From: Pteria penguin
Lineage: Eukaryota > Mollusca > Bivalvia > Pterioida > Pteriidae
Direction: 5' to 3'
Assembly (NCBI GenBank): GCA_035048485.1
Contig: CM068584.1
Coordinates: 59,893,739-59,957,738, forward strand
DNA: 64,000 nucleotides
Notes under the pieces: generated by a model
Seen by the model: only the letters and a program-made list of their open reading frames with translations
What the model was told of the DNA's origin: nothing
Database searches by the model: none
Translations under genes and position numbers: made by a program
Part shown: positions 24,560-37,263 of the stretch, in pieces
Position numbering within the stretch: the first letter of the stretch is position 1
Layout of the letters: each line of letters opens with the position of its first letter

Positions 24560-27500
24560 TTTCTCGGTGCGGTAAACAACAAAGACACTGAAGCGTGGGA
24601 GGTAAAGCTTAAAAATAAACCGTCGGTTACTTACCTTCAAAATAGATACCGGTGCCGGATGTTAGTATCATGGAACAAGACTACGTACCATTTCATTTGC
24701 GACCAAAACCAGTGGACTAGATCCTGGAGTCCATATCCGCTGAAAAGTCAGGGTGGCGTTTACTGTCGTGTTTGGGATCGGGAAAATTCTCAAATACTAT
24801 TAAGCACAAAGGCAAACTGTACTCATGTTTGACAATGTATGTTATATCCGAGTGGGCGTGACAGTACAACCTGTTATCGCGTAGCGCAAGCTCATCTACA
24901 ATGGGGCTCTGTGTTCAAAGTCGACGATGGTTGGGGCGTGCAGGAGAAAGAGTGCTTTGAAAATGCAGGTAACGCATGGTTGGTGGAGCCATGTGAAATT
25001 CGTACTTCGCGACAGATTGCTACTACACGTATTGTCTTACTACCGCTACGTAGGATTCCATTTCCTATTATGCCTAAAGTTAAATTTGATGTTAGGATCG
25101 CTTACAAACGACGGTTATCATTGTCAAGGTCACCGCGGCCAACACGATTGCGTGTGCGCCAATCGTCCCTGTCATAAAGTAAAATGGCAGTTGTACGCAT
25201 TTGTTGTTGTGGGACTTAAAAACGTCTTAAACGTGCAGTCAAACGCGAAAACATACATGTTTGCCGAATCTTCACGAGAATCGCACCAAAGCTTAGTGGG
25301 TCGAGTGTATTTTCGAAGCTAGACACAACCAGTGGTTTTCATCAAGATACCATTAGACGAGGACGAGCTGTTTATTGACGACATTTATAACACCATTTGG
25401 TCGTTATTGCTATCGGAGGACTTCCGTTCGGGGATTACGTCAGCTCCGGAAATTTTCCAGCGTCCGAATGACCAAGATACTCGATGGTTTTAGATGGCGT
25501 TAGAAGAACTATCATCGATAAACGTTACTTATTATCTATGGCCGTACGCAGTCCGATCATGATGAGAACGTTTTAGACCGCGTGTTGAATCGAATTCGCG
25601 ATGCAGGCATGTTTCAAAACTAAAACAGAAGAACATGTGTGTAGTTCCAGTATAGGATCGCATTGAATATTTCGGGACATTATTTATTTGCATAAGTATG
25701 GTGTTTGTTGCCAAAGTCCGCAATGCGTGACACGCCTTGCAAGAGTTACCTGCTCCTAGTAAACGTTGCAGAAAATTGCGCCATACAGATTGGTATGATC
25801 TTATGTACATAGGGCCGATTCATTCCGGATTTGTCGTTCTATTATACATCCCGACTGAGCCGTATCTACTTAAAGCAGGATGTCGCGTGGACATGGGGAC
25901 GAACCGCCAAATAGAACAGGCCATTTCTGAAACAGTTAAGGAAGCATTGACGGAAAGCACCTGTCTTATAGTTCTACGATCCGTCGAAGCCGATTACCAT
26001 GTGAGCGCCGATGCCAGTTAGTTACGGGCTGGAGCTGCGATTTTCCAGGGACTTTTCGGTCAAGGAGATTAAACCAATTGCAATTCGCTTCCGCGCATTC
26101 TAACTGACACTGAGGGAAAAAGTGTATGCGCAGATAGAAAAAGAATGTCTAAATGCCGCAGTGTGGGCTTGTGATAAAGTTCGATCGCTGTATTACCGGT
26201 GTGGAGTTGTTTCGTCTGATTAACCGACCATAAGACCGTTGGTTGCCATTGATAAACACACATGACTTGAACCGTAGTCCGCTACCGGATTGTCAGAGGA
26301 CTATTAATGAGACTACGAACGCTATAAACGCGATGTGTACCTGAACATGTACAGGCAAGCAAACTCGTGGTTCCCGGGACAACACTGTCGCGCAGTCCCT
26401 TAGATGTTGTTGAAAACGGTTCGACCGCGGGAGATGTTGATTGCATACTGTTAGCTAGCGTTTTACTTTCGGGGTAAGGAAGAGCTATATCCGACCGCAG
26501 GCTCGATGAGATCCGTTACCGCAACAGAAAATGATCCGGATACTCCAGGAGGTAATTAACCTTACTCGCTATGGATGGCCCGATTAGAGGGCACAATTTT
26601 GGCAAAGCATTCCGACCGGAAGTAAGTGACTATTTTGCGTCGACGATTACAACTACTCTGCGTGCTGATTGATCTTCTGTTCTACAACGACGGAATCGTA
26701 ATGCCGGAAAGTAATGAGAGCCGAGAAAAACTATACAATCTCTGCACAGTGGTCATTTGGGGTCTCAACAAGTGTAGAGAAAACGGGGCGAAATCTACGG
26801 TTTGGTGGCCGGGAATATCTAAAGACTTAGGAAACAGGCCGTGCGTAGTTGTGCATTTTGTAAATATAAACATCGGTTTTCCGCACAACGGGAAGGAACC
26901 GCTCATGGCGACACCTTTGCCCAATCGCCCTTGGGAACGTTGTTGGAGCCGATTTATGTGATCCACGATGGAAAGCAGTACCCTAGTGGGTAGTTGACTA
27001 ATTTTCTCACGTTATCTCGAGATCGTACATCTAGACCTCGACGAGTAAACGTCGTTTATTGGTTAAACTCAAGAACATTGGTTTGCTAGGTGGCGAATTC
27101 CGACATGAATTCGTGAGTGACAATGGACCGCATGCACTAGTTTGGATTCGGTTAGCTTTTCGGAATTCGCTCAATACAGTATGGATTCACACACATTACA
27201 TCAAGCCCTCATTATCCGCAAGCTACATGGTGGAGGACGAGAGTGGTGTAAAGATTGCGCAAAGCGCATTCTTGAACAACCTGACATTTTCATTGGCTCT
27301 TGTATGGCTCATATCTCGAAGCACACCGATATGTTACTGGATGTTCACCAGCAGAAACTTATTCGATGGGCAGGAAAATCCGCAACTACTTGTGCCCATG
27401 GAAAACCTGCGGAAATTACAACCGGAGTGGCCTGATTTGGAGCAACTGGTGACGCAAGAAGGATGCTCTCAAACAAAAACTGAATAATGAAGGAAAATAC

Positions 27501-27560
27501 TTCAATACTGGTACATGGAGCCCGTACCTTAACTCTATTGGGACCAGGGGACAAAGTCTG
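24560..27560 (+). pseudogene. pol: pol of the Mag-type element (protease-RT-integrase), frameshifted
   Basis: The protease region starts with GAVNNKDTEAWEVKLK (24569-24616) and has a DTGA-like site near 24645 split by an indel from DVSIM. RT is seen from about 25340: SAPEIFQRP (25440-25466), GRTQSDHDEN (about 25540-25570) and RVLNRIRDAGM (about 25579-25611). RNase H is poorly preserved (about 26000-26250). Integrase gives KSTVWWPGISKDLG (26791-26832), NGKEPLMATPLPNRPWER (26887-26940), then FVSDNGPH (27112-27135) with its catalytic D, and ESGVKIA (27241-27261) with the catalytic E. The order and motifs are standard for Mag-type pol. Many indels make it inactive. Confidence 0.85.
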
Positions 27561-28168
27561 CATTGAAAACCGACAAAGACAAGTTTTGGAACCGTTGATA
27601 TGGTTGTACAAACTAACCGTGGAACATTTCCGTTCGGAACAGGCGACATTTATTTTGCACACTGGGTTGGAACGTAACACACGTAACGTGAATTCAGACC
27701 GTTACAGCCGCACTTCTCGCAGCGATATGTCATATTCGAGGAAACCGGAAGTACCGCAACAGGCCGTTTATCACAGCAGATACCGATAAATCCCTTTGTT
27801 GCTGACCATACACAGTTCCTACTTCTACCGTCTCTACTGGATACCAATCTCGCATGTGGACGTACCGTAGTCAAGCACAAAACGGATTCGAGGATTTTGT
27901 CAGTGATTCTGATCGGAGTGGGGTTTTTTTTTGAAATTTTCATTTAGTGGTGGGATACTCAAAGCAGAGCAAATGTTGCACTTGTGAATTTTATTGTGTT
28001 TTGCATAATGATGTGTTCATGTGAAACATGGAAAGTTTATACATTTTCATAAAAATATTTTCATTATCTGAATTGAATTTTATAATTGAATAGAGAAAAA
28101 ATTACATATGGGTTGGAATGACATTTTCATTTGCAGGAAATCAAATATATTGAACATTTGAAATTATC

Positions 28169-28180
28169 TTAGGGAGGAGA
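28169..28180 (+). promoter_or_regulatory. Polypurine tract
   Basis: The purine-rich AGGGAGGAGA (28171-28180) directly precedes the 3' LTR, as needed for plus-strand DNA priming. Confidence 0.85.
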
Positions 28181-28353
28181 TGTTCATATAATAACTTGAT
28201 ATTGTTTTTCGGATTCCATATTTCCGCTTCTATCTTACTAATTGAATTACCGATGATGCTATTTTGATTTTTTTTTTTTTTGATTTGTGAAGTTCAGCCT
28301 ATGTTTACAAAATAAATTGTTGAGTTAATATTTGTGTAGTTCATCACGAAACA
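28181..28353 (+). repeat. 3' LTR of the Mag-type element
   Basis: 173 bp, the partner of 23348-23542, ending CACGAAACA before the GTCGT duplication. Confidence 0.93.
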
Positions 28354-28952
28354 GTCGTACCTTAATACAATATTGGTTACCAAAATGATCATTAAGAATA
28401 TATACAATCAATATGCACTGGTTATTTCGAGATTAAGATTACTTAAAATTTTCACATGAAAAACCCCTAACAAGAGAGATTAAAATACAGGCGGTCAATG
28501 TGCAAATACGAGTAGATGGATCGCCACATTTATCGGGTTCAAGTTATTAATACCCAAAAGAGGATTATATATTTAAAGTATTTTATCTTATTATTTCATG
28601 ATCTTTTTGCAAAAAAAGGTGATCATAATCAGGACTTACTGCTATTTATATCTTTAGAGTGAAATGTGTTCTCTATTCGTAACCCACTAAAGAAGCCCCT
28701 GTTAAAAAGGCGTGTAGTTTATCATGACGTGTAAATCTAGTTCCATAGCAGGATGGACCATGTCGCCATTGCGGACGTATGTATACTGTAAACAGGCTCG
28801 AAACCCTACAACGCACCAAAAGATACAGGTCTACACACACCAATACATGTACTTGCAAATTATAAACAGAAGCTAGTGTGCATAGACTCATACCCTAGCC
28901 ATTACAGGATGGTCAAGTCTATTTTATATACCCTGGTTTCTTATGTAAGGAA
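28354..28952. other. No gene recognised
   Basis: Unassigned flank between two LTR elements. Confidence 0.5.
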
Positions 28953-29303
28953 TGTTCCGCAAGGAAGCTAAATAAGTGAGACTAGTGCAAAGTGCAATGA
29001 TTTAATTATGATATATTTACATAATGATAATATTTACAATTCCCGGAAAACAACCTTAATAACATTGTTATATCGTTAACTTATACCGACCTTAAGAAGG
29101 TGGTTAAAGACTCAGTTCGAAGTGTGAACCTTAGCCTAAGCCGGGCGAAAGTGAGCGAATCACGCCTTTAAAATACCAAATCTAAATGTAGTTGACCAAT
29201 GAAATTGATTGTTATATCTGTTGAAGGGATTTAAATGCCTGTGTATTAGTTACTTGGAAAAATGAAAGTAGATGCGAAAGATAAAAACTTCGATTTCATT
29301 ACA
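28953..29303 (-). repeat. Candidate 3' LTR of copy 2
   Basis: On the minus strand it starts TGTAATGAAATCG right after a polypurine tract and could end GCGGAACA at 28953 (TG...CA, 351 bp). No second copy is found in the window. Confidence 0.45.
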
Positions 29304-29316
29304 CTTCTCCCCCTTT
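29304..29316 (-). promoter_or_regulatory. Polypurine tract of copy 2
   Basis: Minus-strand AAAGGGGGAGAAG, directly before TGTAATG. Confidence 0.7.
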
Positions 29317-29449
29317 ATGAGAGAAAATAAAATAGAATTTTTGGGGATTTTTTTTTTTAAAACTTTATAAATAACCTACTTATAAAATGTATTGCCATGT
29401 CCATGATAAAACAAATTATTTATAAAATTTAAAGTTCATGAAAATTATA

Positions 29450-32400
29450 ATAAAGTTTCATCCTATTCACTGGAGAAAACGTTTGTCTCCTTCTACAGTT
29501 CTTACAACTGAGGCCATTCTTCCCTTGGGACGAAAGTTCCCTCTTCTCTGTACAACCACTTCCTCGTTCGCGGGTTTGATGTGCTCATCCCTCCACTGCA
29601 CATCTCCTACTGTAATAGATGGAATGGTAATTTTCGTCTGATTTTCCTCGGTTTCCTCCTTGAAACACCCTCCCTCCTTAGCGTCTTCTCCCGAGTTTCA
29701 AGGGGCAACTGGAACCCTGTCCAGGACAAATGAATCGTTAATTTTTTGAAACTTTCCTGTGATCGACTCTCCTCGGATGTTCTTCCTTGCATTTTTCGCT
29801 GTCAGCTTGTGAAATATACGATAATTGTCCGCTGTAGCTGGTTTTTCTTTATATGTTTAAAGTTGCAATAGGGAACAAAAACGTTGTTTAAACTATTTTC
29901 CCTTGGTGTGAGTAAGTTTCCAGTGTGTTTCTAAGATCGTCGAAACTTTTTGAAAACCTTCGTGTTACAACCAGAAAACTGCACATGCCATGCCTTGCTG
30001 TGGCCAGTGGTCCACACAAATCCACATCAAGATGATCCAGCTCATCCTCGGAATACATGTATAGCTGTATTTCTGCCATGGTTACTGTAATTTTAATTGA
30101 ATGCATTGTACTATAATGGATCCAGCAGACCAGCTGCTTATATAGAACAAGAATTCAATTTTGATTCAAATTTATCACAGGTTCTTTGCATTTATCAGCA
30201 AAATATGATTGCTTTTATTTAACTTAAACACTGGAAACAGCAATTCATTTGGCTATTAAATTAAAGATAATGAAAATTTAAAAAATAATTATTAATTATT
30301 TGATTGGACATATTTTGTTATTGTTAATATGTAAATTGCAAGAAGATGCAAGGTGACATTTTAGGAATTTTATAGGAGAATATATTTCTCGGGGTTTTTT
30401 ATTCTCCTTTCAAACCGTGTTGTTTTAGTAGGTGATTCAGTTATGTTGTTTCTGTTATTTGAAGTGGAGGGAATCATTGAGTAGGATTTTCAAGGTTGTT
30501 AATCATGCTCTCTATTGTACTATCTTCCTCAAGTGAGTTCTCTTGAACAAAGCCATGACTGTGGAGGATTCAATCCTTCATAAGGTTTTAAATGATCTAA
30601 CTATGAACCACAATTTTGCGATCACATTCAGTCTTTTGAATTTGATAGATTTACATCAGAATACACTTTTTAGTTATCAAATATGGACCGTCCACCCTTG
30701 ACCTAGTTTATTCCGAACCGCTGGCAAATACCATATCCACACCCAATCACCAACATCTAATGTTCTTGGTTTAAGGCACCAACATCATAGTAATATTTCT
30801 GTCTATCAGCAGCCTGATTTAGGTTTTTGTAGACAAAATCAAATGCAAATCGCATTGCATTCTTCACCCAATCTACATATAAAACTAGACAAAGATTTGG
30901 GAATGATGACCAGGCGGTTCACCAACCATAAGATCTATCGGGCAGGTAATCTCCCTTCCTAACATAGGGATGTTTGGGGTACTTTGAGTACTATCTTGTT
31001 ACAATTGACCTATATGCCATCATAACGTAAGGATGATGGTCATCCCAGTAAATCCTTGTATTCATTTCTCAAAAGCTGATTAACATTTGCAGAAAGAGTT
31101 CTGTTCAGTCTTTCTACCAAACCGTCAGACTGCGAGCGATATGGAGATGTACGTGTTTTCTCTACCCCAAGCTTTTTACATAAAATTTGAAACAAATCAC
31201 TTTCAAACTCTCTGCCTTGATCCGTGTGGATTATATAGGGTAACCCAAATCGACAGAATAATTCATTAATAAGAACATCGGCTACAGTTAAAGCAGTGTG
31301 GTTCTTATACTGCATATGTTGCAGCCCTTTTGGTTATTTAGTCTGCAACCACAATGATATACTCATTTTCTTTACGTGTGACAGAAAGTCCATCCCAAAA
31401 TATCTACAGCTATTCTTTGCATTGGTCTTATTGCTACAAATTGGACTAGAGATGGTTTGCCTCTTCCAGGACCTTGTTTCCGGTTTTGCACACTGATCAC
31501 AAGCTCGACTCACCTCTTCACGTCATTTGTTAAACCTGGCCAATAAAATCTTTGTCGGAATGGATTTTAATGTCTTTTCTCTTCCCATATGACCTGATTT
31601 ATTTGAAGTATGTAACATTAAAACATGATATCCTGTCTCAAATTTCAAGGTTGCAATTGTTCTGAGAAATATCATTTCCTTGTATGTCTTGTTCGCAAAT
31701 ATGACACAGAATTCCATTTTCATTCAAAACAAGAACATCCCACATTTTATATTAACGTTATGATGTCTTTTGGAACAACCTTCATGATCAGATAACTTGA
31801 GTTTGACAGATGATTTTGACTTATGCTGAATGATATAACCTATGTCTTTGTCTTCAACTTGCCAAGCCCTTGAATTTGTTCACTTATTGATTCCCTGTAT
31901 CTAAACCAGTTACAACTGTCATTTTTCAAAGGATTGTATGGAATGTATTAATTTGTTTTCGGATGTTTTCCACCTTTCAACGGTATGACACTGGACGCAA
32001 TTTTCCAAATTTACAAACGTGTTCTCCTTTTTACAAATACCCTTGAAATAGGCCATCTGCAATTGCTATTGCTTGCAATCTTTCCTATGTTCTATGTCAA
32101 AATCAAAAGTGTCAAGAACACTTATCCCAACGTTGCAACCATGCCCTCGGGTTCTTTGAAATTTTGTAGCCATAGGCAAAGGCGCATGGTCTGTACGAAT
32201 GGTTAACTTCCTACCAACACAAATAATGCTTGAAGATACTTAACAAAATCAATCACAGATAACAAACTCTCGATTAGTCTCACCGCATTAGTTTTGTTGT
32301 ACACGACTGAGTGTTTTGCTTGCATATGCAATAACCTTTTCTTGGTTCTGTTGAACTTGGGAAGAGCACTGCACCTATACCAGTCAAAGATGCATCCACA

Positions 32401-34110
32401 TCAAGTATGAAATAAAGCATTTTTCATTTGGATATGCTAAAATAGGATCTGTAGTCAAAGCAATTTTTATAGTCTGAAATGATTTTTCACACCCGTGATT
32501 CCAATAGAATTTTCCTGTTTGTAACGAGTCTGTGAAATCATTGGGGCAGCAATACTGTTGAAAAGTTAGGTATGAATTACGAATAATATCCTGCAAGACC
32601 TAAAAAAAAACTTCTGATCTCAGATCATGTTTTTCGGCTCTGTGCCAATCCTTTATGGATTTTACTATGTCTGGATCGCATGATACACCCAGAGTCACCT
32701 AACGACATGACCAAGATGACGAACAGATGTTTGAAGAAGTTTTACACTTTTTGGGTTTTAAGGTTAGGATTTGCCTTACGCGAGCAAATAAAACAACATC
32801 ACGCAAATTTTCTAATGCACTTTCAAAGTTGGAAACATACACAATTACGTCATCAAGATAGCACAAGCATTTTGACCAGCGTAAACCTCCAAGAACTAAC
32901 TCCATCATTCTAGAGAATGTAGCTGAAAGCATTTTGGACAATCCGAAAGGGCATGAACTTCAAATTACATACTCGGCCATTATGAACAACAAATGGTGTC
33001 TTAGATTTTATCTTAATCTGCCATCTTAACCTGCCAATAACCACTTGCTAAATCTATATGTCGAGATAATACTTTGCACACGATAATAGGCTTCTAATGC
33101 ATCATCTATGCGTGGTAGGGGAAAAGCAATCTTTTCTTGTAAACATTGTTCAAACTCTCCGGATAGTCAATACAGAATCTGATTGTTCCTTCAGGACTTT
33201 GTAAATAAAACGACAGGGGATGCCCTGGGACCTATTACATTGGTTGTATCACACCAGCATATATCATGCTTTTAACTCTCAGTCTCAATTATAGACTTTT
33301 TCTTGAGTGGAACTCGACGTGCAGGGAGTTTAATAGTGGTGGTGTATTGTCTGTTTCAATTTTGTGGTTCTAGAAACATGTTGAAATTCCTAATGATCTC
33401 TCAGGATGTTTGAAAATAGTTTCATATTCGGCATTAGGTCGCACCACTGATTGTTGTTCATCTGTTGATAATGGATTTTGGTAAATTCTTGAACAAGTGA
33501 TTCTAAATGTGATGGAAGATGTTGGTGTTGAAAATGAGTAATGTAGTGATTGTGCTTGTTTCTGGAATGTCTGAAAGCACAGCTTGAATGGTCCTGAAAC
33601 TTGAGCGATTGTTGAATGTTGTTGTACTGTAACCTTTCTATTAGTCAAATTCATTTCAGAGAAAGAAAATGATCTCTTTATTTGTAGCGTTAACCAATAA
33701 ATTTGCCATCAGCAACCCTTTATTTGTCAAAAACTGTAAAGGTTCAGCTAGGCCACAAATGGCATCAAATTTCCCATCTAAATATCCGGATAATAATATC
33801 TCGGTATTGGGTTCCACCGTTACCCGTTTTAGCAATTCTGATATTTGCACAAATGTTATTAGGCTCCTGAATTAATTGAACTTTATTTTCCCCAAAATTG
33901 AGGGTTTGATCTGAAAAATATTAATTCTCCACCTTTATCTTGGAGAAAATCCAAGCCATTGTATTCCAGAAATCCCTTTCACAATGTGCAATTATTGCTT
34001 CGATGTTCAAAATCTTACATTTATCAATATGAAACACAAATTCTCGTTTCCCTTTAACTCAGAGATTTCATCACAAGAGGAGCTTAATCACACGTCAGAT
34101 TTACGTTTTT
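29450..34110 (-). pseudogene. pol: pol of copy 2 (protease, RT, RNase H, integrase), broken
   Basis: Minus strand, right to left. Protease-RT linker: ISELLKRVTVEPNTEILLSG and GLLMANLLVNATNKEI (33850-33660). RT: CIDYPESLNN and LASGYWQV-like pieces near 33180-33010, then FGLSKMLSATFSRMMELVLG and CYLDDVIVY, the catalytic box (about 32950-32840). RNase H: DASLTGIGAVL near 32395. Integrase: LHTSNKSGHMGREKTLKSI zinc-binding region (31625-31560), HTDQGREFESDLF (about 31225) and SPYRSQSDGLVERLNRTL (about 31140) with catalytic D and E. A C-terminal extension reaches about 29450. Frame changes are frequent, so it is inactive. Confidence 0.85.
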
Positions 34111-34379
34111 TCTAAGCCTTTACGTCTAGAGTATTATTCAATGTCTCATACAACTCAGGTAGGAAATTATTGTCACACAAGAAACCAGTATCTACTAAGA
34201 ACTTGGAAATTTTTCCTTTTCTATTGTGACATTTACATACAAGCAAACCTGGCTGTACAACATTTAAATGTTATAATTCGCCCTTTTGTTTTGGTTCAGA
34301 CTCATTGGTCAGCTTGTTCTTTACGACTGAGTCACTGGGCTCGAGCTCAGTCGGTTTGAGTTTAAATCATGTTTTTTAT

Positions 34380-35640
34380 TTCCTTGACTATTTTCACTAT
34401 TTTGTGTTCCCTCCGTGCTTGGATTCGGAACATTTCCAGTGAGGGTGACCCTTCTTACCGCATTTGATGAAACAGGGTTGGAATCTCTTTTTAGAAACGC
34501 TGTTTTATCATTTCGCCAAGTTTATCAAAACTATCCGTCATAAGTTTTACGAGTTGGGGACATTTCCAGTACTTTCAGTACTTTGAATTTTTAGTACCTT
34601 TCAGGTTGTCATGTTCAGTTGATCTCTGCAAGGCATTGGACCGACGACGATATGTCCGGTTTACGTAAGATTGACTCGCGAGGGAAATCGAAAGCTCCGT
34701 ATTCGATAGCTAATGTAATGGCTTCGTCAAGGATTTTTGGGATGATGGAATTGTACATGCTTTTTGATTTCATGGGATGACCACCCATTAAAGAACTGAT
34801 CAATGACATAAATTACTCTCGCATCATGATATATCATCGGAAAAGCTAAAGTAGACAAACGTCTAAGAGATTATCCATACTGAGATATTGATTCAGACTT
34901 TTCTAGACTTTTGTTTCGAAACTCGCATCTATGAGCAGATTCCCGACCCGGGGGGTTGAATCTCTGCGCAAGGGCGGCGCGAACCTTCGTATAACTACCC
35001 ATTTGTCCTAGAGTCAAGTCAGGTAACAGCCTTTGTGCCTGTCCCCGCAAACTCATTATGAGTCCGGTTTGACCGGACTAGGCTCTGTTTACCCATTGGA
35101 ACCACCCATATCTGGTGTCCCCCATCCTGTCCAGTCAGCGCCATACTTACTGGGCTGGTGCTAGTTACATTCCGCCCCAGGTTATTCCCTAGAAACAGGG
35201 TTCTGTTGGGACCTACTCGCTTGCTCATGAGACTAAGACCGGAAATGTGTGGTGGCTCGGGAGACCTGAATAGTACGGGGTACTAAACTGTACGTTACTC
35301 TCTGGCTCGAGGACTGAACCCTGGTTTTGTGTGAGCCCTCGGCACCCGTCCCCGGGGTACCGGCTACCTCAATTGCCGCCGATTTCCGCCCCCTCGGGAC
35401 GGGGACTCTCCAGAGTCCGAGGCCAAATTGTCCTGCAGCTCTTTAAGGGATGCACTGAGGAGATCTGTCATCCTCCCCTTTGAAAGGTTCAAGTCCTGCA
35501 TTTCTTTCCTCAAATCCCCTACTGCGGATTCCAATCCAATAACTCTAGATTCAAGGGTCGAGACCCGGGACTCTGTGTCCCACGATGGCCCTGACGGGAC
35601 CCTGGGGTGTAAGCCAGGATATCCCTCCTGACTCTTTCCC
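34380..35640 (-). pseudogene. gag: gag of copy 2, broken
   Basis: Minus strand. The N-terminal part (about 35610-35400) reads as a coiled coil (RVSTLESRVIGLESAVGDLR). The capsid follows: SLRGQAQRLLPDLTLGQMGS (35053-34994) and LAQRFNPPGRE (about 34968-34936). Then KILDEAITLAIEYGAFDFPR (about 34740-34680). Near 34480-34440 a CGKKGHPHWKC knuckle is seen, with an extra residue before it caused by an indel. The sequence is GC-richer than its surroundings. Gag would form the particle; this copy cannot. Confidence 0.75.
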
Positions 35641-35800
35641 CCAGGCCCTCATTCACTACACTACCTACAATTCACTCAAAATTGAAGTAAATAAACCAAA
35701 AAACGCACGCGGTCACCCACGTGACCAAACCGCAGGAAAACCCATCGAGGGCCTTCTGCTTCACCCACCTGAAAACACGTAAATTAGTTACAGATTTTTA

Positions 35801-35812
35801 TCCTCGTCGCCA
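35801..35812 (-). promoter_or_regulatory. Primer-binding site of copy 2
   Basis: Minus-strand TGGCGACGAGGA lies between the gag leader and the LTR candidate. The TGGCGAC... form is common in Ty3/gypsy elements. Confidence 0.6.
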
Positions 35813-36579
35813 GTAAAGTGTGACCGGGATATAGGACAATATATTTATAGTAAAGATTGATTGATTGATTGATTGATTTTTGTTTAACGTCACACCACGA
35901 ATATTTCACGTAAATGGTGACGGCATCTGCCTGATGCAGGGCATACAAATTTTGACCTTTGCAACGGACCCACCCGAAGCAGTGAGGGATCTTTAACGTG
36001 CCATGCATACCACGACACGGGGCCTCGGTTTTTACTGTCTCATCCGAAAGACAGGACACCGGCATGGTCAGAGCGGGACTCGAACCCCGGCCTCCCGATC
36101 AGGAGTCCGGCGCGATACCATTAGGCCACGTCGGCTTTTATAGTAAAGAAATCGGTATACGATATAGAGAGTATGAAGAAAACTATCCGACTTACCAGAG
36201 CACGAGCAGAATACGTCCTTTTTCAACCGAATCATCGAGCGCATGTTGCGACTGTCCTGCTCGTCTCTCTTGTGGATTCGTTCCACTACACCACATAAAT
36301 CCAACGCGGTCATGATTTTAGCAGCGAATTGTATTATATTCCGGTATATAATCATTTATAATACAGTGTTCCCAAACCAATACTTCGACAGACATTCCTC
36401 TTGAAAATAGATAACTATGAGTAGTTAAGTATAAATATAACTTAATATGAAGTCGAGCCAAGAGAGCTGAGATGAACGTCTGTACTGGGGGAAACGAAGG
36501 GAAGAGATGCGGGATTCACGTGATATTGCTGGGACGTCAACATCATGTGGTTGCTATTCCGATCCCGAATATTGCAACA
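35813..36579 (-). repeat. Candidate LTR next to the PBS, split by a SINE
   Basis: Minus strand from TGTTGCAATATTCGGG (36579) to CACACTTTAC (35813), next to the PBS. Without the 281-bp SINE and one 12-bp duplication it would be about 474 bp. A purine-rich CACGGGAGGAG lies just upstream at 36580-36590 and looks like a polypurine tract, which is odd for a 5' LTR. It is not similar to 28953-29303. Confidence 0.5.
35856..36136 (-). mobile_element. tRNA-derived SINE (family 2) with LINE-like tail
   Basis: Minus-strand head with tRNA-like boxes (GGCCTAATGGTATCG, and CGGGGTTCGAGTCCCG as B box). A body follows, ending in GTGAAATATTCGTGGTGTGACG, TTAAAC and an (ATCA)n tail. Perfect flanking repeats TTTATAGTAAAG (35844-35855 and 36137-36148) are the target duplication. 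The insertion splits an LTR-like sequence. Confidence 0.92.
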
Positions 36580-37263
36580 CTCCTCCCGTGTTTGTAAAAG
36601 GACGCCCTCCACCAACCACAAAATAAAGCAGCAAACAACGGATTGAAAATCCGCAAATATGTTTAACTCGAAGAAAAATAAGAAAGAAAGAAATTAGCCA
36701 CCACCCGAACCACATAACTAACCATAAACTAAAGCCAAAGAGAAAACCATAAACGAAAGAGACGACATTTCTTCATATTACTATCTTACTACATATTTCA
36801 TTAAACAACTATATCACACCCAAATTGCCCATATATATTGACACTTCATCTTTAATCTATACCACCACACTAAAACATGTATATTACATTGATGTTATAC
36901 CACCAACCTGTTCTTTGATAAACCCCTAACTTGCAAGACGTGGAAGCCAAAGTAAGAGTTTAGGGTAGGCACGAAGCTATTGGACTTACGAGCTGGCTAT
37001 CTCCAGTGAAGCAATGATACTTGGAGATATTGACCGAGAATCGACTTTTCCATGCATAAGTTGCATGTATCGAGAACTAACCCCTAGCGCCAACTTGTCT
37101 TCAGAAGAACCACGAAGATGCAAAACAATTGGCTTGTTAACTAGGAGCCATAGAGAAAACACGAAGAAAAGTAATGTTCATGACGCCTCCACAAGGAGAT
37201 AGCTACAGATTGATTCTTAAACCTATTTCTCCTAATGCGGAAATACGACGATTACTCATTAAT
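36580..37263. other. No gene recognised
   Basis: Short open frames on both strands without recognisable motifs. It might include the end of another LTR element, because a polypurine-like CACGGGAGGAG lies at 36580-36590. Confidence 0.35.

Larger units (their letters stand above)
23348..28353 (+). mobile_element. Complete Mag/Steamer-type Ty3/gypsy LTR retrotransposon, inactive
   Basis: Two direct LTRs (23348-23542 and 28181-28353) begin TGTTCAT and end AAACA. The flanks are GTCGT on both sides (23343-23347 and 28354-28358), a perfect 5-bp target duplication. Inside are a primer-binding site, gag, protease, RT, integrase and a polypurine tract in the normal order on the + strand. Gag and integrase wording fits the Mag lineage, which includes the clam element Steamer. 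Every coding part carries frameshifts and stops, so the copy is dead. No env is seen. Confidence 0.93.
28953..35812 (-). mobile_element. Ty3/gypsy retrotransposon copy 2 (minus strand), decayed
   Basis: Reading leftwards from 35812: a PBS, gag with a coiled coil and zinc knuckle, protease, RT with YLDD, RNase H, integrase, a polypurine tract and an LTR-like end. The gene order is that of Ty3/gypsy. The candidate LTRs at its two ends do not match each other, so this may be a mosaic of two elements or have lost a true partner LTR. No frame is intact. Confidence 0.8.
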
